In this document: positions 23,301 to 34,207 of the stretch, in pieces
How the letters are laid out: every line of letters begins with the position of its first letter
Position numbering within the stretch: the first letter of the stretch is position 1
Assembly: GCA_021399445.1 (NCBI GenBank)
Contig: JAJTUQ010000001.1
Location: forward strand, 1,488,001-1,552,000
DNA from: Xylogone sp. PMI_703
Lineage: Eukaryota; Ascomycota; Leotiomycetes
DNA: 64,000 nucleotides
Reading direction: 5' to 3'
Made by a program: the position numbers and the translations under genes
The notes under the pieces: generated by a model
The model's input: the letters and a program-made list of their open reading frames with translations, nothing else
What the model was told of the DNA's origin: nothing
Database searches by the model: none

Positions 23301-25141
23301 GTGCGGGCAGAGGCAGCAAGCAACGAAAAGAAAGTGGAAAGTGAGGGTGTTGATGAATCCTCGCCGGCATGTTCGGAAGTCAGTGCTGTCGCTTGGCGCG
23401 CTGGTGGCTGGCAGCCCTGGGCGGTGATGGGCTGCATGCATTTGCGCCCATTCTCGTTGACGGCTGGGTGCGGGTGGCCTGCTGATTGGCCCACACGGGT
23501 AGCTGGCACGCCTGGCCAAGCCCGCCTCGAGTCATCGGACACTACGCCCTGTCTGCATGGACCGGGGTAGCTCGCTCGTCCAAAAAAAAGTGTTCGCGGT
23601 GTTTGTACTTGCAGCAAAAGGTGAGCAAAAAAATTCCACAGCCTCGCCCATCTGGAGCTGCTGGGAGCTGCTGATTGGGCTGTTGGTATGGATCAGCACG
23701 GTATTTCAATTACCACCGTACTTGTGACTTTTCTTCTTTGCGTTCGATGGGCACTGCAATGCTACCGTGCTGGACCAGCTCACAGCAGCAGCACAACCGT
23801 CGAAGGGCGCTGAGGAAAGCTGTACAGCCGTACTGTATTGCACATTGATGCAGTACTGTACTGTACAGAGCAGTTGCTGCTTGTTGCTGGTCTCTTCTCG
23901 AGCACTTTGCTCTTCTCTCTCAGCGCTGGCGGCTCTGATGTGCCCAGCTATGGCGTATTCTCTTATGTGAGCGTACAGTAATCGAGCCATCGCGATGACT
24001 CGGAAAAGTCTAGACGCGCCCAAGAAGTGCTAAGAAGGCCTAAGAAAGAGCTCTCCCAGCGGCGGTTGTTGACGCTGCATCCAGCACAAACCAGCGCAAC
24101 CAGCGTGGCCCCCAGCGCAACCCACCTCACAGTACAGTACATGCACTAATTTACGCTACTTGGCTCCCAGGCGCCAGAGCAAAAGCTGTTTTCATTATCG
24201 CGCCTAGACTTCGCACTTGTCCGCAACCCCCAGGCCTTTTATGTAAAACTTAGGTGATGCTTCATTTCCAGATGCCAGGTCCCCCGATTTCCTCACTGCC
24301 CTTTTCGTGGTACAACCTCGAGCAAATCCCGAATGTGGACCGCAATGTACTCTACTGAACTGTACCGTACCATGCAAACTTTTGCTCTGGGAGCTGTGTG
24401 CTGTATGTTGTGTGCTCGCGGTGCAGTAAATTAATTCTTCTTCGCAGGCCCTTGGTGGTGCGTGCGGTGTGGATTGGGGCAGTCATGGGCACGTTCGACG
24501 GTTGGAGGGTCCTGGACCGGGGCCCTGGGAAAGCGCCCAAGCTCAGCGTGCACCTACGGAGCAGTTGGACCTAGTGGCGCGCTCCACCGGACGCATCGGA
24601 GTTTGCGCAGAAAGCTCCCCAGCACAGCAGAGCTAGAACGTCATACATCATGCCTTTTTTTCCCTACGCAGAAGCGCGTGGAATGTCAGGTGAGATTGAA
24701 GCAAAGTCAGGCTAGCTCTGGCATCAGTCGCCGCGCTCCGTTGCCGCTTCCAGCCTCCAGCAGCTGCGGCGCCGTACAGTAATGTGGCAGAAGGATGGAG
24801 AAGCAGAAAAATTACCCACCATGTCATCGGCCAAGGGCCTTCCGATTATTAATGGGCATAGCGGGAATGCCCTCGTGTACAATTCGATACCCGTGAAGGT
24901 CGTTAAAATCCGCCCTGGAGATCCCAACCAGGTGCGTGTGCCTGACTGACTCTTTATTTTGTCCCCGACTACTTCTTCTCCTCCTCGCCCTCCTCCTCCC
25001 TCCCCCTACCTCCTCATCCTTTTGCGCTTCCAAGCTTTGCCGTTGCGCTCTGTTGCTGAAGCTCTCTTGCTGTAGCATTGAGCTCTAGACATTGAGCTCT
25101 AGAATACCTGGTGAAGCTCTTTCCTTGCACTGCGCAGCCCT
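19799..25141. other. Long gene-poor region upstream of the YTP1-like gene
   Basis: About 5.3 kb. The first 500 bases are repeat unit B. The rest has many overlapping open frames on both strands (for example 21958-22467 plus, 23132-23617 minus) without recognisable domains. It also holds short simple repeats, (GCA)n at 20881-20897, (TTGGTG)n at 21724-21742 and (GAAA)n at 22808-22826, and many GTAC-rich palindromes. TACGGAGTA occurs at 22121 and, inverted, at 20311. The C/T-rich tract at 24960-25080 is probably the leader of the next gene. Confidence 0.6.
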
Positions 25142-27155
25142 ATGAAGTCCATTCGAAGCTTAGCCGCGACCCTCGCGGGGCTGGCGTTGCTCGGCCTCGC
25201 AGTCGCTCATGGAGATGAAGCTATGGATATGGATATGTCCACGGCGCCTGCTCCTGCGCCGGCAGCTCCAGCTGCTCCAGATGAGGCGCCAGCAAATTAC
25301 TTCCGTCTTGAGGAGCACTCCGGCACCATGCTGGCGCATATTGTCATCATGACCATAAGCTGGATTTTCGTCCTTCCTGTTGGTGAGTAGCCTCATGTTG
25401 CAATCGAGCGCCCTTGATTATGCGGGGGGTTTACTAAGTCCCTGTGCCAGGCGTTATTCTCTCCATTGCGCGCTCTAGATACTCGCTCCTGGTCCAATTT
25501 GTATTCTTGGTGTTGAACGCAACTGGTCTCCTCCTCGGCACTTTCTACAATGCCAGCACCCCGGATCTGTACCCTAACAACTCTCACCACAAGCTCGGCT
25601 GGGTCGTCACCTGGTTCATGTGCGCCAAAGTCCTCATGGAGATGATCAGTGCATATTCAAGCCGCGATTCCAAAGGAGCCGTTTCCGCCGAGGAGCGCGC
25701 CGCTTTCATTCCTATTTCCACGGAGGCTATGGCCCAGCACCATCGCATGCATGGGCACGGACATGGCCACGCTTATCGCTATTCCAACGACAGTGGCCAG
25801 GGTACAGAGCGCAATACCGCATCCCTGAGAAGCCAGTCCATTTCGACCATTGGCGATGAAGAGAACCCTCTTCGCCAGCCTCTGCAGCCAGAGGAGGATG
25901 ATGAGGATGAAACCTTGCTCGAGAAGCAGATTCTGACCCAGCGCAGCAAGATGAATGACTACCTGTCCAAGAAGGTTCCAGCGCTTTTCACTTCGCGCGC
26001 TCTGAAGCTCTTACGAATCGCTTATGGCGCCATTGATCGCTTTATTTTGATTTTGGGGTTTGTTACTCTTGCGACTGGTGTTGTCACTTACAGCGGCATG
26101 TTTGTGAGTTGACCCCTGCTAGCTCCCAGCTGTGGCTTTTCTAACGTTCAATGCCTGCATAGAAAGGTAATGATGTCTTTAATGGACTGGCGCACTGGAT
26201 TAAGGGTGGTATTTTCTTCTGGTATGGTATTTTGACACTCGGTCGCTGGGGTGGTGCATTTGCTGAAATCGGATGGGTGAGTTTGTTGATTTTTATTGAA
26301 ATTCTCCCTTGATGACGTAGCTATACTAACGCCTGTAAGGCCTGGAACATTTCGCCTGTGAAGCCATCGCGGAGAGCCCCACCAACTGCCGAATTTGTGG
26401 AGAGCTTCCTCATCTTCTTCTATGGCTGCACTAATGTCTTCTTGGAGCACTTGGCTGCTTGGGGAGGAGAATGGGCACCTCAAGATTTCGAGCACCTTTC
26501 AATTACCATCATGTTCTTCGGTGGCGGTCTGGTAAGTCTTTAGATTTCACACGTGGACATATTTACCAGGAGCTTTTGAGCTAACCAATTCGGCGAATAG
26601 TGTGGCATGTTCATTGAATCAAAGGCTATCCGTTCTCTGCTTAACATGGGCGTGCAACCTGAACATGCATTCCCTGAGGAAGCTGAAGAGCCAAAGTCGT
26701 ACCGCTTCTCCATGAACCCAATGCCAGCCCTCATCATCGTTCTGCTAGGCAAGATGATGTCGTCGCACACGCAAGCTTCAATGGTCTCAAGCATGGTTCA
26801 CGCACAATGGGGCAACTTGTTTGTTGGTGCAGCATTGGCTAGAGGTGCTACCTATATCATCTACTACCTCTCTCCACCGGCCTCCATCTTCCCCGGCCGA
26901 CCCCCGACTGAGCTCGTCACCGCTTTCTGTTTGATGTCCGGCGGATTGCTTTTCATGGCCAGCTCCAAGGATGTCGTTGCCGCCATCGAATACAATCGTC
27001 TGGATGCCATGTTCATGTTCACCGTGTGCATGGGTCTGGTCGCATTCCTGATGGCCTGGATAATAACTGTTATGGCTATTAAGGGCTGGGCAGTCAGGAA
27101 AGAAATGAAGAGTGCTAGAAGCACCAGAAGCATCCCAGGCCGCCAGACGGTCTAA
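25142..27155 (+). CDS. YTP1-like multi-spanning membrane protein (DUF2427/Ytp1)
   Basis: Five exons, 25142-25382, 25451-26103, 26163-26276, 26340-26531 and 26601-27155, give 584 aa. A signal peptide (MKSIRSLAATLAGLALLGLAVAHG) is followed by a Met/Asp and Ala/Pro-rich linker. A first membrane block has HIVIMTISWIFVLPVG and then VQFVFLVLNATGLLLGTFY, which looks like a DUF2427 domain. A His/Gly-rich loop (HGHGHGHAY) and an acidic loop follow. The C-terminal Ytp1 block has ILGFVTLATGVVTYSG, GGIFFWYGILTLGRWGG, FLIFFYGCTNVFLEH and further helices. Such proteins resemble cytochrome b561-type membrane proteins and are related to yeast Ytp1; their biochemical role is not settled. Intron signals are strong (CTATACTAAC branch site before exon 4). 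The family call is firm and the function open. Confidence 0.9.
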
Positions 27156-28878
27156 TGGTCCTTTGTCAGTACGAGAAACGAGATGCGACACTCTGGGCAG
27201 TGTCCATGACATAGGTATTGCGAATGGGGAATGATAGAGACGGCCTCTTTGGGATTGGATCGGATATACCCTTCTTTTTAACGAACTTAATTTTCGGAGC
27301 ATGGATTAATGAGGCGGCATTTACATTGGAGTTCATTCATTTACGATTACCCCACATAAGACGAAGAACAACGGTTTAGCCGATGTTTTTGAAGATACCC
27401 TTTTTACAGCATGAGGATTAATGAAAATCGGTGGAGGTCTAGATTATATACCCTTCTGGAGATTTCTGGGGGCCGTGATGGGGACATGGTAATTGGGCCT
27501 TTGTGCCATGGGGATATTGGGGAATGGCACGGCTCTCATATAGATCAGATGCAGCATTTAATGATAAGACGTGGTTTTAGATTTTGTGTGCTACTTTGAG
27601 TATCGTGATGTTGGCATGTTTGTAGTATTGCCGTTTAGATTGTACCCGGTTTTAGTGATATATCTCCCATTCACATTGTGACGCTAACGAAAGGCCCTTC
27701 CAGAGCTTTGGACATCTGCTTGGAGGCCATGGACATATAAATACTCACCTCTCCCACTTCGTCAAGAGACTTTTCCCTCACAATTTTCCATATTGGTTCT
27801 CAGGAATGTCTAATTGAAGGTCTGAGGTGTGTGTGCGTGTGCGTGTCACTCTCTTGTCATTGACCATCTATCTTCTCACCCGTTGAAAGAAAGAAAATTG
27901 ACAGCCGAAACCCAATCGACCGTATTGCACGAGCTATCGACAACGACGACTACGATGACGGTTTCGATACGACGCCCGTGACTACCTCGTCCCCCGGTTC
28001 CTCCAAGACTCTGATAGTTTTTGTCTTGGGGAGAAGAAACATGTGTGCGTGTGTGAGGGAGTACTTTATATACCTACCATTTAACACTCACGCATCATGC
28101 ATCAGCGTCACTTCCTCTCGCTACCCGCTAGCTAGCCAGCGTGCTCACACAATGTGAAGGGAAGTGAAGTGACACCCCCTTGTTAAGTCTTACTTTCAAC
28201 CTAGTAGACTATGACAAGCGACAAAACATGCATATACTATCACTAGATATCCTTGGCACAAGTTGCGATTTGCAACAAAATAATAAAACAAAGATAGCGA
28301 TCCAAATATGTGACTACAATACCGGGCATATAAAGGAAGTGATGATGCTTGGCGTCTTGGCAGATACTGCGATGTGCAACAAAAGAGAACGTATATCAAT
28401 GTTAAGGAACTCATCCCAGAGCAAGATGATCCGGAAGAAATGTAGTATTGTTCTTAGCATGTGATTAAACCGCTGCTCAATATGGCGCGTGACGTTATAT
28501 AAACCTATCCTAGGAGAATAAAGTCTCCACGAGCCCTCAGGCCTCGACCCGAAGATATATTCGACCTCTCCCCAGTCTTTAAATAAGAGGTACTTTACAA
28601 TGTACCCTCTAGATATTGTAGTAAGAAGGAATTGGATCCTAACCTTAAATCATGCCCCCACATTCTCAGCTGAGACCGTGGTAAATCGGAAGCCTGTAGC
28701 CAATTCCGATCTCTAGATTATGCCGATTATCCATACGCACCTCCTCACGTCTATGGGTTACAAGGAGGACTGGTTAGCCCCCCTCCTCTCCCTAGATAAT
28801 ATCTCGATACCTAGAATGTCGCTCTCAAAACTCTCCATTCAAAAAAGACATTAAATCTTTTCCTCAAACGACGCCTTC
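27156..28878. other. Intergenic, 1.7 kb
   Basis: This lies between the YTP1-like gene and RSA3, which converge. It holds a stop-free but ATG-less plus frame (27864-28157), a (GTGTGC)n tract at 27826-27847, and an imperfect direct repeat (28252-28285 and 28355-28390). A TATATAA and an AATAAA lie near 28495-28520. No gene is supported. Confidence 0.55.
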
Positions 28879-29373
28879 TCAGCTTCCCCCATGCTTCGCC
28901 TCCTCTTCCACCACAGCCTCCGCAATCCTCCTCCGTTCCTCCATGGAGAAAGTAGACGTCCCCTGCTGAAGGGCATTAATCAAGATGGGAAGAGCCTCGT
29001 CCTTGAAATCCCCAGCTCCTCGAATGAGATCCAAGTCCTCTGAGAACTCCTTCGTGGCTCGCTGCATATAGTACCTTGTGAACACGTCGGTAACTTGTGA
29101 ATCGCTCATTGATTTAGCTGTGGCCTTTGGTGCCTCTTTGAGTTCCTGGGCTCGTTCCTCTGGTGTAGATTGTCTGCTGTCGGGTTTTTGTTGTTGCTGC
29201 TGCTGCTGCTGCTCTGGGTCACTACTGTCGCTGTCTGAAGATACTGCGGGGAGGTTAGCGGGGGATTTCCGCGCGGGATACTGGGTCATTGATAATTCGT
29301 CCGTACCTTCTGTCCGGCACTTTCTTTTCTTATGGCGCTTTGGAACGTTGCTATTGTTCTTTTTTGGAGCCAT
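28879..29373 (-). CDS. RSA3: Ribosome assembly protein 3
   Basis: A single exon of 164 aa. Rsa3 helps assemble the large (60S) ribosomal subunit in the nucleolus. The C-terminal half carries the family block: SDSQVTDVFTRYYMQRATKE, then EDLDLIRGAGDF, LPILINALQQGTSTFS and RRIAEAV. The N-terminus is basic (MAPKKNNSNVPKRHKKRKC), a likely nucleolar signal, followed by an acidic Ser/Asp stretch. A poly-Gln run of about nine residues, encoded by near-pure CAG repeats, follows and could vary in length between strains. It is transcribed away from the CoA-transferase gene, with about 725 bp between their starts. The start ATG lies in a good context (CCACAATGG). Confidence 0.9.
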   Translation of the reverse strand: MAPKKNNSNVPKRHKKRKCRTEGTDELSMTQYPARKSPANLPAVSSDSDSSDPEQQQQQQQQKPDSRQSTPEERAQELKEAPKATAKSMSDSQVTDVFTRYYMQRATKEFSEDLDLIRGAGDFKDEALPILINALQQGTSTFSMEERRRIAEAVVEEEAKHGGS

Positions 29374-30098
29374 TGTGGAGGAATTGAATGAAGGTGTAGT
29401 AAATTTCGACCGTCTTTTTCCTTTTTGCTCCGCCTGCTGTGTTGTTTTCGTTTCTTTTTTCGAGTCGGAAACTCAGATATTCCGTCGTCGTGGAAAAATG
29501 TTTTACCAGGTATTAGTGCGGCTTCTCTTTCGGCTCTGTGCTTCAGTTCCTGAGAAAACCCCCGTTGCCCCACACTTTTCGTTCCGCGTTTCGGCTTTAG
29601 AAGTACGGAGTGCTAGGTCGTACTTGTCTGCCAAAATACCACCACGGACTCGGACTGATGATTGAGTTTCCTAACCCAGGATTTTTGTTTCCCGCATTCA
29701 ATAGCTTTGCTTTCTAAAGGTCCCGTAATTTTGTCGGTGGGTGGACTTAGTAATGATTATGTATAGCTAGTATCAGTCGGTTTGTAATAAGTTACTGATC
29801 AAATGACGTAGAGTTCAAGTGCGTGGACATCAACTAGTAAGCTTGCATACAGCTGCTTTTTAGTAGGCCGTAGTTTCCCCAGCCGCGACGGCCTCCCGTT
29901 CCGATAGTAGCTGTGATGCGGCGGGACCTCAGTAAAGCATTAAATAGGACGGCGGGTGTGTCCGGTCCGTAGGCTTTGAAAATATCTCGAGCCCTTCTGT
30001 TTTGAAATTATATATATCTAATTTATCTCACTTGTCGAAAAAGCTTGGGTGATACCCTGGAGTTTCTTTAGCTCGGTTCGGCTTCCCCACAGTTCAAG
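29374..30098. promoter_or_regulatory. Divergent intergenic region RSA3/SCOT
   Basis: About 725 bp separates two divergent starts. Open frames crossing 29.4-29.66 kb are extensions antisense to RSA3 and are not supported as genes. A near-match to the TACGGAGTA word (last base G) lies at 29604. Confidence 0.5.
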
Positions 30099-31769
30099 AT
30101 GCCTTCTACGATGCTATGCTTGCGGACAGCGAGGGCTTATACCCGCAATGGAACTAAGGTAGAAAATTGAAAGAAAACCTCAATTACTATAATGGAGCCA
30201 CTAACATATATCTCATATAGCAATCCATGCTGCTAGCTCGCACATTTGCTTCTTCATCCCGCCGCGCCGAGATCAATAAGGTCCTTCCTTCCGCGGCGGA
30301 GGCCATCAAGGACATGAAACCAAACACCACGCTTCTCTGTGGTGGTTTCGGGCTTTGCGGTGTCCCAGATACTCTGATCGATGAAGTCTTAAAAAATAAT
30401 CATCTTACGGGCCTTACAGCTGTATCCAACAATGCTGGAACAGACAGCTCGGGATTAGGCAAGCTCTTGAAGACCAAACAAATTAAGAAGATGATTGCCA
30501 GTTACATTGGCGAGAATAAGACCTTTGAGCAAATGTACTTGACTGGAGAGGTTGAGCTAGAGTTAACTCCTCAGGGCACCTTGGCGGAACGTTGCGCAGC
30601 CGGCGGCAAAGGGATACCAGCATTTTACACACCTGCTGCATTCGGCACCGTTGTACAGACTGGAGAATTGCCCTTGAGGAACAACGCTGATGGGTCGCCA
30701 AAAGAGTACTCATACCCCAAGGACGTTAAGATTTTTGATGGAAAGGCCTACCTGATGGAGGAGAGTATCAAGGGTGACTACGCTTTTGTCAAGGCCTACA
30801 AGGCAGACAAGCTTGGTAACTGCCAATTCAGATTAGCTGCCAACAACTTCAATGGAGCTATGGGGAGGAATGCAAAGATGACAATTGTGGAAGCCGAACA
30901 TATTGTCGAGCCTGGCGAGATCCCAGCTGAGGCGGTCCATCTCCCTGGTATTTATGTCAAGCGTGTCATCCAGTCTACTTCCCCCAAGAACATTGAGAAA
31001 TTCACCTTCGCCAAGGATCCCAATGACCCTGCAGCAAAGGCAGCCCTCGGAAGCGGTGACACAGCAGCTAAGAGGGAACGAATCGTTAAGCGGGCTGCCA
31101 AGGAGTTCAAGAACGGCATGTACGCCAACTTAGGTATTGGTATGCCAATGTTAGCTCCTTCATTCGTTGGGCCAGAAGTTGAGGTTCAGCTGCAATCTGA
31201 GAATGGTATTCTCGGTCTTGGGCCATATCCACAAAAAGGCGAAGAAGATGCAGACCTCATTAATGCGGGCAAGGAGACAGTCACGCTAAATCCAGGTGCT
31301 GCTGTATTTGGTAGCGAGGAGAGTTTCGGTATGATCCGCAGTGGACGCATTGACTTGACTATCCTTGGTGCTATGCAGGTCAGCGGGAATGGCGACCTTG
31401 CAAACTGGATGCTCCCTGGCAAGATAAAGGGATTTGGAGGTGCAATGGACTTAGTTAGCAACCCAAGCAAAACAAAGGTTGTGGTAACCATGGAGCACAC
31501 GGATAAGAAGGGTAATGCGAAGATTGTCAAGCAGTGTGCCTTCCCATTGACTGGTAAGGCATGCGTATCACGTATAATCACCGAACTGGTAAGTACTTCG
31601 AAGGTATCATTATCGGACCAATACTGATTCTTAATAGGGTGTTTTTGATGTGGATTTCTCTACTGGCCTAACTCTAGTTGAGATTGCTGACGGTGTTACT
31701 GTGGATGAGATTAAGGCGAAGACTGAAGCCCCTTTCAAGGTAGCTGATGATTTGAAGCCCATGTTGTAG
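30099..31769 (+). CDS. Succinyl-CoA:3-ketoacid CoA-transferase, mitochondrial
   Basis: The enzyme moves CoA between succinyl-CoA and acetoacetate or related acids (EC 2.8.3.5 type) in the mitochondrial matrix. Exons 30099-30158, 30221-31588 and 31638-31769 give 519 aa. The N-terminus is a basic, Ser/Arg-rich presequence. The A half has the [16 protein letters not shown] motif. The B half follows a linker, with [14 protein letters not shown] and [12 protein letters not shown]. Glu at about residue 347 in that motif corresponds to the active-site Glu that forms the CoA thioester. [20 protein letters not shown] and the [13 protein letters not shown] segment complete the fold. The short first exon is supported by a clean phase-0 junction and a CATATAG acceptor. 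In fungi related enzymes also use acetate or propionyl-CoA, so the substrate is not fully certain. Confidence 0.94.
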
Positions 31770-32486
31770 ATATGAAATGTTCTTTTTTGGATCTGGTTTG
31801 GCGTTTGGTAGAAGCGTCCAGCTTACTGCATCTGCATATACTCGGGGTCATGGTTTTCTACTGTAAATGAGAATAAAATTAAATTAAAAACGAATCTGAT
31901 GTGATATTCCTCGTTTACACATGCTCTTACAGCAATATTGTGAGATGCAGATTCCCTAAATCCAGACTAGGTTATTCATATCACGTGCCGTGGGATTTAG
32001 CAAGGCGTGCCACGCATGCTCAGCCTGGTCGAGGACCCTAACCTGATTCGCTTACACTGACTACTAAACTTTGATCACCGACGACTTGCCATTGACCTCA
32101 CCTCCTTCTAACACAACAAAACGTTTCTCTCAGCCTTCTTGAAAACTATATCGATCAATCCGAGTGTTGACGATCGAAACAAAATATCTCCCTTACACGA
32201 GTCGACATTTCTTGTGTATTACTTTTACAAAACCTCCCTTTAACGCCACCACCTGAGTTTCACACGCCCCTCCTCGAACTCCCCAGTGGCTCTCGCCTGG
32301 GTTTGTTGATACCTCACACTGTCCTAGTTCTACGATACAGCTAAAAACCATATGACCCTCTCGAGAGGTATTTACTGTCGATAACAAATACAACGTAACT
32401 CACGATAAATCATCTCGATACCACTGATAATCTTCGATTTGCTCAGCCTCACACCACCATCGAAGCTACCCATAGCCTATTCAACA
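31770..32486. other. Intergenic, SCOT 3' flank and DHH1 leader
   Basis: A CACGTG site lies at 31982-31987. The DNA from 32060 on is A/C/T-rich and resembles a long 5' leader of DHH1. No gene is supported. Confidence 0.5.
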
Positions 32487-34207
32487 ATGGCTGACACCCT
32501 AGCAACTAAGCTGGAATCTACTAAACTAAAGTATGCCCCACTACTTCCTCTACAACCTTCATTGTACTGACTGGATAGTGATAATGGAAGTTCTGATGAC
32601 TGGAAAGCAAACTTAAAGATACCTAACAAAGACACACGACAACAGACTGAGGTATGATCCCCATTGTTTCTATTTGTCCCAAGCATACTAACTAATTATT
32701 ATAGGATGTTACTGCTACTAAAGGCCTCGACTTCGAAGACTTTGGTCTTAAGCGAGATTTATTAATGGGTATATTTGAGGCTGGATTTGAAAAGCCATCA
32801 CCAATCCAAGAGGAAGCAATCCCGGTTGCACTTACAGGACGGGACATACTTGCACGAGCAAAGAATGGAACCGGAAAAACAGCAGCCTTCGTCATCCCTG
32901 CACTCGAAAAGATTAACCCAAAGAGCTCAAAGATACAAGCTCTCATCCTTGTCCCTACTAGAGAGTTGGCACTACAAACCTCACAAGTATGCAAGACCCT
33001 TGGTAAACATCTTGGTATCAACGTTATGGTGACTACCGGAGGTACCACCCTACGAGACGATATTGTCCGTCTACACGATCCTGTCCACATCATTGTCGGC
33101 ACACCAGGCAGAATTCTTGACCTGGCAGGAAAGAATGTTGCTGATCTCAGTGAATGTCCCATGTTCATCATGGATGAAGCTGATAAACTCCTTTCACCCG
33201 AATTTACACCCGTCATCGAACAACTTCTCCAGTTTCATCCGAAAGACCGTCAGGTCATGCTTTTTAGTGCTACATTTCCCATAACCGTCAAATCCTTCTC
33301 TGATAAGAACATGGACAGTCCCTATGAAATCAATCTCATGGATGAGCTTACCCTGAGGGGCATTACCCAATATTACGCATTTGTCGAGGAAAAACAAAAG
33401 GTTCACTGCTTGAACACATTGTTTTCAAAGCTCCAAATCAATCAATCGATCATATTCTGCAACTCCACCAACCGTGTCGAACTACTTGCCAAGAAGATTA
33501 CCGAACTTGGCTATTCCTGCTTCTACAGTCACGCCCGTATGTTACAGGCTAATCGCAACCGAGTCTTCCACGATTTCCGTAATGGTGTCTGCCGCAACCT
33601 AGTCTGCTCAGACCTCCTTACCCGTGGTATTGATATTCAGGCCGTTAATGTCGTCATCAACTTTGACTTCCCAAAGAACGCAGAAACCTACCTTCACCGT
33701 ATTGGTCGATCTGGAAGATTTGGTCATCTTGGTCTAGCTATCAATCTCATCAATTGGGATGATCGTTTTAGCCTATATAACATCGAACGTGATCTCGGCA
33801 CAGAGATTCAACCTATTCCAGCAACTATCGATAAAAGTCTTTATGTATATGATACCCCGGAGAATATCCCACGACCGATATCTAATTTCCAAACTAACCG
33901 TCAACCTGCTGCACGGAATCCGCAAGATCAACAGACATCTCAACAACCGCAACAAGCACAGCAACAGCAAAACAATCAGCGTGGAGGTCACGGTGGCTAT
34001 GGTAACGGCCGCCAGAATGGATCTGGCCAGGCTCAAGCCCAAAGACAGCCCCAAGGCCAGCGACAAGGCCAAGGTTTCTCCCGAGGAGGAGGCCGATTTT
34101 CCGATCAGTCCGGCCGCCGAGGTGGTGGCCATGGTGGTCAAGGCCAACGACAGAGCATGCCAGATGGTCAGCGCAGCGGTGGCCGTGGTCAGGTTGCGGC
34201 TCAGTAG
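32487..34207 (+). CDS. DHH1: ATP-dependent RNA helicase Dhh1 (DDX6 family)
   Basis: This DEAD-box helicase promotes mRNA decapping and translational repression in P-bodies. Exons 32487-32530, 32579-32651 and 32705-34207 give 539 aa. Motifs in order are the Q motif region [13 protein letters not shown], motif I AKNGTGKT (about residues 91-98), [12 protein letters not shown] (196-199), SAT, and [15 protein letters not shown]. The N-terminal [27 protein letters not shown] is typical of Dhh1/DDX6 and is spread over the two short exons. The C-terminus from about residue 437 is a Gln/Gly/Arg-rich disordered tail with RGG repeats, longer than in yeast and likely to drive condensate formation. Introns have GTATGC and GTATGA donors. 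A long leader of several hundred bases is likely. Confidence 0.96.

Noticed and set aside
28490..28870. Solo LTR candidate with TATATAA and AATAAA
   Set aside because: No TG...CA termini or target-site duplication could be matched, and there is no second copy in the window.
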